The notes under the pieces were generated by a model. That model did not search any database, was not told where the DNA came from, and was given only the letters and a program-made list of their open reading frames with translations. The position numbers were made by a program, and so were the translations under genes. This document shows, one piece after another, positions 1-5,459 of a stretch of DNA of 5,463 nucleotides; the first letter of the stretch is position 1, and each line of letters begins with the position of its first letter. The stretch comes from Flavobacteriales bacterium (lineage in GTDB: Bacteria > Bacteroidota > Bacteroidia > Flavobacteriales_D > Sanyastnellaceae): NCBI GenBank assembly GCA_028825055.1, contig JAPKAW010000133.1:1-5463 (forward strand). The letters are read 5' to 3'.

Positions 1-131
1 CAGGGTCTATTTTACCGGGTCATGGAGGCGTTTTGGATCGCTTTGATGGTTTTCTTTTTGCGGCACCAATCTTCGCTTTATGGGTCCATTATTTTGATAT
101 TCAATTCTTCTTTTATCTGTTAGTCATATGA
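1..131 (+). CDS. cdsA: Phosphatidate cytidylyltransferase (CdsA), C-terminal fragment
   Basis: Only the last 42 codons are in the window (frame from base 3, stop TGA at 129-131); the start lies off the left edge. The segment LPGHGGVLDRFD fits the end of the CdsA family signature (…[LIF]-[PG]-x-H-G-G-[LIVMF]-x-D-R-x-D), which carries conserved acidic residues of the metal/substrate site. It is followed by a hydrophobic tail of about 24 residues, as expected for the last membrane helix. The family makes CDP-diacylglycerol from phosphatidic acid and CTP in the inner membrane, the precursor of all bacterial glycerophospholipids. The stop codon overlaps the psd start by four bases, so the two genes are almost certainly co-transcribed and translationally coupled. 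The identification rests on a short but highly diagnostic motif. Confidence 0.9.
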   Translation, partial: GSILPGHGGVLDRFDGFLFAAPIFALWVHYFDIQFFFYLLVI

Positions 132-784
132 CGTTTCATCGCGAGGGAATTCCTACTTTATTGGTTGTTTTGATGCTTGATGCCGGACTTGTCTGGTTGG
201 CTTTGCTGTTTTTCCCAATATGGTTGTTGGTTTTGGTTTGCTTTGCAGCGCTGATTCTGCTTGGCCTTATTCTAAATTTTTTCCGGATGCCTCATCGGCC
301 GGTGGGAGAAGTGTCAGAGCGGCAAATGATCTGTCCTAGTGATGGTAAAGTGGTAGTGATCGAGGAAGTGGAGGAGACGGAATGGTTCAAGGATCGGAGA
401 ATTCAGGTGAGTATTTTCATGAGCCCGTTGAATGTGCATGCGCAATGGTCTCCCATTGCGGGTAAGGTTTTGGCATCGCGCTACCATCCGGGGAAGTTTT
501 TGGTCGCATGGCATCCGAAGAGCAGCACGGAGAACGAACGAACGACGCATGTGATCGAAGGAAAGCACGGTGTGGTTATGTTTCGACAAATTGCAGGTGC
601 TGTGGCAAGGAGAATTTGCTGGTATCTAAAAGAGGGCGATGAGGTTGGCCCAGGGCAGGAAGTTGGATTCATCAAATTTGGATCTCGCGTGGATATTTTT
701 CTTCCGCTTGACGCTGCGGTGCAGGTGAAATTGGGTGATATGGTTGTTGGACGGGAGACCCCATTGGCTCAATTGCCCGTTTGA
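128..784 (+). CDS. psd: Phosphatidylserine decarboxylase, short membrane-anchored type
   Basis: This 218-residue protein is the short Psd form common in Bacteroidota. It converts phosphatidylserine to phosphatidylethanolamine using a pyruvoyl group created by self-cleavage. Seen in the sequence: two hydrophobic helices at about residues 9-29 and 30-51; PSDGK at 70-74 with a likely catalytic Asp72; SPLNVH at 99-104 with a likely catalytic His104; an NERT stretch at 136-139; and FGSR at 184-187, where the family cleaves between Gly185 and Ser186 to give a large beta chain and a short pyruvoyl-bearing alpha chain of about 33 residues. All key residues are present, so it should be active. The ATG overlaps the cdsA stop (ATGA) and has no Shine-Dalgarno sequence, consistent with translational coupling. 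The phosphatidylserine synthase that would connect CdsA to Psd is not in the window. No terminator is visible after the stop. Confidence 0.95.
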   Translation: MTFHREGIPTLLVVLMLDAGLVWLALLFFPIWLLVLVCFAALILLGLILNFFRMPHRPVGEVSERQMICPSDGKVVVIEEVEETEWFKDRRIQVSIFMSPLNVHAQWSPIAGKVLASRYHPGKFLVAWHPKSSTENERTTHVIEGKHGVVMFRQIAGAVARRICWYLKEGDEVGPGQEVGFIKFGSRVDIFLPLDAAVQVKLGDMVVGRETPLAQLPV

Positions 785-824
785 GTGGATAAATTCTATT
801 CACAAAACCGTGGTTAATTGCGTG

Positions 825-850
825 TTTTGCGGTACTTTTTCATCGCAAAA
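825..850. repeat. 7-bp perfect inverted repeat upstream of the secreted-protein gene
   Basis: TTTTGCG (825-831) and CGCAAAA (844-850) are exact reverse complements separated by 12 bases, ending 9 bases before the ATG at 860. It could be an RNA hairpin in the 5' leader or a protein-binding palindrome. The loop contains TACTTTTT (833-840), one mismatch from the Bacteroidota -7 consensus TAnnTTTG, but I see no -33 partner at the right spacing. There is no U-tract in terminator position. Its role is unknown. Confidence 0.4.
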
Positions 851-859
851 CCCTATTTC

Positions 860-2773
860 ATGAAGCATTTTACTCTTGCAGCCATGGCAATATGCCTAGG
901 CTTTTCAGCTGTTGCTCAATCCCCTGTTGCGACAGGGAATCAACTCTTAGACGGTGTACCGCAAATGGCCCCAGCTCTTCGGACTGCCGCGCCTATGCCC
1001 ACCATGGCCATTTCCGATTTTTCCGATCGACCACAGCAACCTTTGGAGGGGCATTCCTCTACGGATGTAGAGCACTACATGTCGAGAGAGCTGGTTGTAG
1101 AGCGTCAGGTGATTGGATATACGCAATACGATTTGCAATCCAATGCGGCCATTGATGATCGTATGGCTGGAGGAGCTGACGCTGTCTCAGCGGCGTGGAC
1201 GATGAGTTTAGAATTGACTCCATTTGATGATCGCGGCACAGGATACAACTTTCATAATGGAAGTGTTTGGAACGAAATTCCATATGAACGGATCGAAGCA
1301 ACGCGCATTGGTTGGCCATCAATTGTGCACACAGCGAATGGACGCGAAGTTGTTTTGAGTCATGCCGGTATCGACACGCCTTTGCACATGGCTTGGCGCG
1401 ATGCCGGATCAGGTGCTTGGTCAGAGGCTTCTATTGAAAGCGATTTGGAAGTCGGTAAGCTGTGGCCTCGAATGGCTGCTGGAGGTGAAGACGGTAATAG
1501 CTTGCACGTTATTTGTATTTCCACACCTGCTGCCAACGGCGGGGCTGTATTGAATGGTCAAGATGGCGCGTTATTGTACTACCGTTCTCAGGACGGAGGA
1601 GATACGTGGGACATCACGGATATGATTTTCTCTGAGCTGGATAGTTCAGCATTCTTTGCGTTTAGCGGCGACACTTATGCGATCCACGCTCGGGGCAACA
1701 CGGTTGCTTTTGCAGCGTTCAATGACTTTGCAGATTCGTTTGTGATGATCAGTCAGGACAACGGCGATACGTGGGAGCAGCAATTGTTGGTAGACTTTCC
1801 TGTTGATCTCTATGAAGTCGATATGGGCCTTCCTGAGATTGGGGAGGATTACAACGAAGACGGCTTGTTTCAGGAATTTTTCAATGCGGACGGCGCGGGT
1901 GATGTGCATGTAGACGGATATGGTCAAGTGCACGTCTCGTATGGTTCCATGTACTACATGGATGCTGATACGATCGATGGTACAACAAGTTATTTTCCTG
2001 GCACGAATGGCTTGGCTTATTGGAATGAGACGATGGGCCCCGATAGCGCGCAAATCGTAGCGTATTCTTATGATATTGACGAGAGTGGAACCCTCGACTT
2101 CGAAGATGAAATTGCCGCGTATTATGTGGGTTGCGCGGCATTCCCGTCCATGGCTTCAGATGCCTCTGGAAACATGTACATCACATACTCCGCCATCATG
2201 GAGAACTTCAGTACGGGAGTCCAGAACTACCGACACCAATACGTGATTCATTCGATGGACGGTGGCCTAACGTGGAATACAGAAGAGGCTTGTGACTTGA
2301 CTCCGGATGTTGATTTTGATGGCTACGAGGCTGTATTTGGGAGCATTGCCCCGGACGTAGTGAATGGTACGTTAGAGATTATCTACCAGCGTGATTTCGA
2401 ACCTGGATTGCACGTTCGAGGAGATTTGGATCCGATTGATATCAATGACATCGTTCATCTGCGGGTTCCTGCGGAAGATTTGGGAGATTGCGGTGATATT
2501 GATTTTGAAGATTGGGTGGGATTTGCTGAACCAATAGACGCACAGGATATTATGATGTACCCAAACCCTGCTTCTGACCAAGTAGAATTGATCATTGACC
2601 GTCCAGGTTCTCATCAAATCACGGTTATGAATGCGACGGGTCAGGTTGTTCATGCATTTCAGACAGCGGCTATTTTGGAGCGTCTTGACGTGAGCACATG
2701 GGCTCCTGGAATTTATTTTGTGAACGTAGCTCAAGGCGACCAAAGCACGGTTGTGCGTTTGGCTGTGCAGTAA
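860..2773 (+). CDS. Secreted Asp-box beta-propeller protein with T9SS type A sorting domain
   Basis: A 637-residue exported protein with no recognised enzyme signature. Residues 1-19 form a Sec signal peptide (short basic start, hydrophobic core, cleavage probably AVA|Q). Three Asp-box/BNR motifs of the form S-x-D-x-G-x-T-W lie at 243-250, 298-305 and 465-472, typical of sialidase-like or related beta-propellers. An EF-hand-like loop, D-x-D-x-S-G-x-x-D-x-x-D, lies at 405-416. Two similar D-x-x-G-x-[VM]-[HY]-[VI]-[ST]-Y strands start at 352 and 434. From about residue 563, M-Y-P-N-P opens a T9SS type A (Por secretion tail) domain that runs to the end and includes a G-I-Y-F-V motif. The protein should cross the outer membrane by T9SS and be released or surface-attached. 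The ATG at 860 is chosen over an in-frame TTG at 818, because only the later start places the signal peptide at the N-terminus. Ligand and activity are unknown; Asp boxes alone do not indicate sialidase activity. Confidence 0.92.
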   Translation: MKHFTLAAMAICLGFSAVAQSPVATGNQLLDGVPQMAPALRTAAPMPTMAISDFSDRPQQPLEGHSSTDVEHYMSRELVVERQVIGYTQYDLQSNAAIDDRMAGGADAVSAAWTMSLELTPFDDRGTGYNFHNGSVWNEIPYERIEATRIGWPSIVHTANGREVVLSHAGIDTPLHMAWRDAGSGAWSEASIESDLEVGKLWPRMAAGGEDGNSLHVICISTPAANGGAVLNGQDGALLYYRSQDGGDTWDITDMIFSELDSSAFFAFSGDTYAIHARGNTVAFAAFNDFADSFVMISQDNGDTWEQQLLVDFPVDLYEVDMGLPEIGEDYNEDGLFQEFFNADGAGDVHVDGYGQVHVSYGSMYYMDADTIDGTTSYFPGTNGLAYWNETMGPDSAQIVAYSYDIDESGTLDFEDEIAAYYVGCAAFPSMASDASGNMYITYSAIMENFSTGVQNYRHQYVIHSMDGGLTWNTEEACDLTPDVDFDGYEAVFGSIAPDVVNGTLEIIYQRDFEPGLHVRGDLDPIDINDIVHLRVPAEDLGDCGDIDFEDWVGFAEPIDAQDIMMYPNPASDQVELIIDRPGSHQITVMNATGQVVHAFQTAAILERLDVSTWAPGIYFVNVAQGDQSTVVRLAVQ

Positions 2774-2795
2774 GTACGATTCCTTTAGAGAAAAG

Positions 2796-2830
2796 CGGCC
2801 TGCCCTTTTGGGTGGGCCGTTTTCTTTTTT
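2796..2830 (+). terminator. Intrinsic terminator after the T9SS protein gene
   Basis: A 10-bp stem (2796-2805 with 2810-2819, including two adjacent G-T pairs) closes a TTTT loop. It is followed by a T-rich run at 2820-2830 interrupted by one C. It begins 22 bases past the stop codon and insulates cinA from upstream transcription. Confidence 0.9.
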
Positions 2831-2836
2831 GTGCGA

Positions 2837-2867
2837 GTTGAGTGCAGGACGCTCCGTATTAATTTTG
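2837..2867 (+). promoter_or_regulatory. Candidate cinA promoter with Bacteroidota -7 box
   Basis: TAATTTTG at 2860-2867 matches the Bacteroidota -7 consensus TAnnTTTG exactly. GTTG at 2837-2840, 19 bases upstream, matches three of four bases of the -33 element TTTG. The position just after a terminator and just before a gene supports it. The predicted transcription start falls at or within a few bases of the cinA ATG (2872). Confidence 0.6.
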
Positions 2868-2871
2868 TGCC

Positions 2872-4140
2872 ATGCTTGCTGAAATCATTACGGTCGGAGA
2901 TGAACTGCTATTGGGTCAAACGATTGATACCAATTCGGCATGGATGGGAGAGAAATTGGCGCTTGCGGGAATTGCCGTTGAACGGATTACGACACTGTCT
3001 GACGAGCCTTCAGCTTTAGTTGCAGCGTTGGATTTGGCGCTCGAATCTAAGGGGTTGGTGCTGATTACAGGAGGGCTTGGTCCCACGGTTGATGACAGAA
3101 CGAAACAAGTTCTTTCAACCTACTTCAAGGCGCCCTTGGTTCAAAATGACCAGGTATTAGCAAACATCACACACTGGTTTTCCGAGCGTGGCTTTCCAAT
3201 GTTGCCTACAAATGTTGATCAAGCGCTACTTCCCGATACGTGCGAAGTTTTGCCAAATCCACAGGGGACAGCCCAAGGAATGTGGTTTTCCGTTGAGGGT
3301 ACGGATCAAGTGGTCGTGAGCATGCCTGGCGTTCCGTATGAAATGAAAGGAATTATGCTGGATCAGGTGATTCCCAGATTGGTTGCACGATTTTCGTTGC
3401 CTACACGCTACTATCGAACCGTTTTAACGCAGGGTATAGGAGAGAGTTTTTTGAGCCAACATGTGGCCTCATGGGAGGTCGGTCTAGTGAATCGGGGCGT
3501 TTCTATTGCGTATTTACCCGCTCCGGGGCAAGTTCGGGTCCGGTTGAGTGCCGTATCTGAAAATCGAGATGAAGCGGTCCGTTTGGTTGAACAGGAGCTC
3601 TCAGATTTCAAATTACGTTGCGGAGAATGGATTGTTACGGATGTAGAGGGAGAGTCACTCGCAGAAGCCGTAGTCCGTTTGTATTCAGATTCAGGGATGA
3701 CCTTTGCTGTAGCCGAATCGTGCACCGGAGGAGCGATAGCGGCGAGTATTACCGCCATTGCTGGTTCTAGCGCTTGCTTTGTTGGTGGAGTTGTTTCTTA
3801 CGTCAACCAGTTAAAAATTAGTCTGTTAGGAGTGTCTCCCGATGCGTTGGAAACGCATGGTGCCGTGAGTGAGTCCGTAGTGAAGGAAATGGCCCAAGGA
3901 GCGTTGCGGATTACCGGCGCGGATTTTGCCTTGGCAACATCAGGAATTGCAGGTCCTGGAGGAGGCAGTGAACAAACACCGGTTGGGACGATTTGGATCG
4001 CAATTGCTGGGCCAAGTGGAGTGGAAGCCCGTTTGTTAAACTTTGGACAAAATCGGATTCGGAATATCGAAAAAACGCGTTTAGAAGGACAAGCGTGGCT
4101 CTTGAGAAAATTGAAGCAATATAAAAGCGCTGCCGATTGA
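2872..4140 (+). CDS. cinA: CinA: MoCF-biosynthesis-like domain fused to nicotinamide-nucleotide amidase
   Basis: A 422-residue full-length two-domain CinA, the usual size for the family. The N-terminal domain (about 1-170) is molybdopterin-binding-like (COG1058), with GDELLLGQTIDTNS at 9-22 and ITGGLGPTVDD at 65-75; related proteins hydrolyse ADP-ribose. A middle linker domain occupies about 175-255. The C-terminal domain (about 260-415) is the PncC type, with AESCTGG at 281-287, a V-S-Y stretch at 308-310, TSGIAGPGGG at 356-365 and PVGT at 370-373. This type deamidates nicotinamide mononucleotide to nicotinate mononucleotide, recycling NMN for NAD synthesis. It is a cytoplasmic protein. The start is fixed because M-L-A-E-I-I-T-V-G-D-E-L is the canonical family N-terminus; no Shine-Dalgarno is present. 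The older name 'competence/damage-inducible' does not prove a role in competence. rpmB follows after 60 bp. Confidence 0.97.
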   Translation: MLAEIITVGDELLLGQTIDTNSAWMGEKLALAGIAVERITTLSDEPSALVAALDLALESKGLVLITGGLGPTVDDRTKQVLSTYFKAPLVQNDQVLANITHWFSERGFPMLPTNVDQALLPDTCEVLPNPQGTAQGMWFSVEGTDQVVVSMPGVPYEMKGIMLDQVIPRLVARFSLPTRYYRTVLTQGIGESFLSQHVASWEVGLVNRGVSIAYLPAPGQVRVRLSAVSENRDEAVRLVEQELSDFKLRCGEWIVTDVEGESLAEAVVRLYSDSGMTFAVAESCTGGAIAASITAIAGSSACFVGGVVSYVNQLKISLLGVSPDALETHGAVSESVVKEMAQGALRITGADFALATSGIAGPGGGSEQTPVGTIWIAIAGPSGVEARLLNFGQNRIRNIEKTRLEGQAWLLRKLKQYKSAAD

Positions 4141-4148
4141 GGGTAAAG

Positions 4149-4180
4149 GTTGGATGAGTGGCTTTTCTTTCGTTTCTTTG
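4149..4180 (+). promoter_or_regulatory. Candidate rpmB promoter
   Basis: TTTCTTTG at 4173-4180 is one base away from the -7 consensus TAnnTTTG. GTTG at 4149-4152, 20 bases upstream, matches three of four bases of the -33 TTTG. It would give a 5' leader of roughly 15-18 nt for rpmB. The match is modest and by eye; co-transcription from cinA is equally possible, since no terminator separates the two genes. Confidence 0.35.
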
Positions 4181-4200
4181 CGCTCTCTAAAAGTGAAGCT

Positions 4201-4443
4201 ATGAGCCGCATTTGTCAACTCACCGGAAAAAAAGTTATGGTCGGAAATAACGTATCGCACTCCAAGCGGAGAACGAAGCGTACGTTTTATCCAAACCTCC
4301 AAAAGAAGCGTTTTTTCAACGAGACAGACGGAACGTTTGTAACGTTACGCGTTTCAGCAGCTGCGATGCGAACCATCAGCAAGCTGGGATTGGTCGCAGC
4401 AATTGCACAATCTAAAGCCAAAGGGCTGTTCAACGAACGATGA
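4201..4443 (+). CDS. rpmB: 50S ribosomal protein L28 (bL28)
   Basis: An 80-residue basic protein of the normal length for bL28, a large-subunit ribosomal protein. Diagnostic features are the N-terminal S-R-I-C-Q-L-T-G-K-K, then VGNNVSHSKRRTKR at 14-27, N-L-Q-K-K at 32-36, and a C-terminal V-S-A-A-A-M-R-T-I-S-K helix at 51-61. There is a single Cys (Cys5) and no CxxC pair, so this is the zinc-free form usual in Bacteroidota. The start at 4201 is chosen over an in-frame ATG at 4150, which would add 17 residues not found in the family. A strong terminator follows 32 bases after the stop, so rpmG, its usual downstream neighbour in this phylum, is absent here. Confidence 0.97.
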   Translation: MSRICQLTGKKVMVGNNVSHSKRRTKRTFYPNLQKKRFFNETDGTFVTLRVSAAAMRTISKLGLVAAIAQSKAKGLFNER

Positions 4444-4475
4444 AGACTTAGTCGATCGTCTTGATTTGTTGGAAC

Positions 4476-4506
4476 AAAAAAAACCCGCTACGAAGCGGGT
4501 TTTTTT
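4476..4506. terminator. Bidirectional intrinsic terminator between rpmB and the prohibitin gene
   Basis: CCCGC (4484-4488) pairs with GCGGG (4495-4499), extendable by T4489-A4494. It is flanked by an 8-base A-run (4476-4483) and a 7-base T-run (4500-4506). Read on either strand it is a G+C stem followed by a U-tract, so it can end both the rightward rpmB transcript and the leftward prohibitin transcript. Confidence 0.93.
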
Positions 4507-4517
4507 GTGGGCAAACG

Positions 4518-4535
4518 TGGCGTTCTTCAACGCCA
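4518..4535. repeat. Perfect 7-bp hairpin in the convergent intergenic gap
   Basis: TGGCGTT (4518-4524) and AACGCCA (4529-4535) form a perfect stem with a 4-base loop. It lies 6 bases past the stop codon of the prohibitin gene (read on the minus strand) and before the bidirectional terminator. Neither side has an adjacent T-run, so it is not itself a classical terminator. It would form a first hairpin in the 3' UTR of the leftward transcript and may protect the mRNA end or aid termination. Confidence 0.6.
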
Positions 4536-4541
4536 TCAGAA

Positions 4542-5372
4542 TCAGTTGTCTCCGAGAATCAATGGTAAGCCGTCTTTGGCTGAACCGATGACAACCACCT
4601 TGGTGTTGGGGCTATTGGCAAGCGCTGAAGTGGCTTCGATGCCTTTCCACTTTAGGAGCTCTTGGCTAATGCCTTTTGACACGATGGCCTGATAGTCGCG
4701 AATACCTTCGGCTTCAATTCGCATACGATCAGCTTCTTTGGAGGCTTTTTCCAGACGGAACTCATATTCTAACGACTCTTGTTCTTGTTGTAATTTTCGT
4801 TCAATAGCTGCTTCTAGAGTTTTGGGCAAACGAATGTTACGAATCAAAACGTCATTGAGCCGCAGGTAGTTCTCAGAGAGCTTCTCTTGCATTCGAGCGT
4901 CAATTTCAGATTGAATCTCATCACGACGTGTTGTGTTGAACTCTTCTGGCAAATATTTGGCAATGACTTCACGTGCGACTGACCGCATTGCAGGCACAAC
5001 TACTTTTTCTTCGTAGCTGCGACCTCGTTGAATTTCGAGCAAGCCCAAGTTTTCAAACTGGGGTTGATAGAAAACGGTCAAGTCCATTTCAATTTTAAGT
5101 AAATTGGAACTGAGGACTTCGATGCGCTCCATGCGTTCCTTTTGGCGGATTTCGTATTCATAGACCTTATTCCAGGGTGCTTTGATGTGAAAACCACTAC
5201 CTAATGGTGTTTCCGTAGTGTCTACGCCATTGGAAAAGGTGTGAAAGACGAGTCCAGCATAGCCGGATGGGATCGTGACAGTGAGTGATCCCCATAAGAG
5301 GAGGATAGGGCCTAGAACAATCGCAGCGATCATAAGACCGCGGACGCGAGCGGGATTGGGTTGTTGTGACAT
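4542..5372 (-). CDS. Prohibitin / band-7 (SPFH) family membrane protein
   Basis: A 276-residue SPFH-superfamily protein. After a short basic N-terminus (Arg9, Arg11) comes one transmembrane helix at about 12-30, then a band-7 domain (about 30-190). The domain opens with V-T-I-P-S-G-Y-A-G-L-V-F and carries G-S-G-F-H-I-K-A-P-W at 58-67, a prohibitin-like pattern. A charged, Glu/Lys/Arg-rich coiled coil covers about 187-226 (L-Q-Q-E-Q-E-S-L-E-Y-E onward). The C-terminus K-V-V-V-I-G-S-A-K-D-G-L-P-L-I-L is typical of prohibitins. The positive-inside rule predicts a cytoplasmic N-terminus with the bulk in the periplasm. Relatives form large ring or cage assemblies, scaffold membrane microdomains and modulate FtsH-type proteases; the specific role here is inferred only. 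No NfeD or protease partner gene is adjacent, which argues against a stomatin-NfeD unit. No Shine-Dalgarno precedes the ATG at 5372. Confidence 0.9.
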   Translation of the reverse strand: MSQQPNPARVRGLMIAAIVLGPILLLWGSLTVTIPSGYAGLVFHTFSNGVDTTETPLGSGFHIKAPWNKVYEYEIRQKERMERIEVLSSNLLKIEMDLTVFYQPQFENLGLLEIQRGRSYEEKVVVPAMRSVAREVIAKYLPEEFNTTRRDEIQSEIDARMQEKLSENYLRLNDVLIRNIRLPKTLEAAIERKLQQEQESLEYEFRLEKASKEADRMRIEAEGIRDYQAIVSKGISQELLKWKGIEATSALANSPNTKVVVIGSAKDGLPLILGDN

Positions 5373-5428
5373 AAGGCGAATTTACATGGCGAGTCCTGCA
5401 CTCGAAAGGCTTTGTGCTTTTTTGGTGC

Positions 5429-5459
5429 CATAAATATGGGTGTGTTGTGAACACTCAAT
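5429..5459 (-). promoter_or_regulatory. Candidate promoter of the prohibitin gene
   Basis: On the minus strand TATTTATG (5436-5429) is one base from the -7 consensus TAnnTTTG. ATTG (5459-5456), 19 bases upstream, matches three of four bases of the -33 TTTG. The 5' leader would be about 50 nt. A small perfect inverted repeat, GTGTT-GTG-AACAC (5442-5454), sits in the spacer between the two boxes and could be an operator. This is a by-eye match and the upstream gene is not visible. Confidence 0.4.

Noticed and set aside
780..804. TTTG at 780-783 as a -33 box for the secreted-protein gene
   Set aside because: No TAnnTTTG-like sequence occurs about 19-21 bases downstream.
818..859. In-frame TTG start giving a 651-residue secreted protein
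   Set aside because: It would put 14 extra residues, including aromatic and basic ones, ahead of a typical signal peptide that begins exactly at the ATG at 860; TTG starts are also rare here.
1646..2053. Minus-strand 135-codon open frame inside the T9SS gene
   Set aside because: It lies antisense within a well-supported coding gene and has no recognisable domain or independent signals.
1586..2275. Calling the secreted protein a sialidase from its Asp boxes
   Set aside because: Asp boxes occur in many non-enzymatic propellers, and I cannot identify the catalytic arginine triad, Asp, or Tyr/Glu pair of sialidases.
4150..4200. Upstream in-frame ATG extending L28 by 17 residues
   Set aside because: bL28 proteins begin at the M-S-R-I-C type sequence; the extension is not family-like and overlaps the candidate promoter.
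3798..4211. Minus-strand 137-codon open frame over the end of cinA
   Set aside because: It is antisense to the conserved NMN amidase domain and its translation is low-complexity in character, as expected of a shadow frame.
4542..5372. Assigning the band-7 protein as HflK, HflC or stomatin
   Set aside because: There is no paired hflK/hflC or nfeD gene, and the sequence pattern is closer to prohibitin; a more specific name is not supported.
5197..5454. Minus-strand 85-codon open frame reaching past the prohibitin start
   Set aside because: It overlaps the prohibitin N-terminus in another frame and its translation shows no protein-like pattern; it is a shadow.
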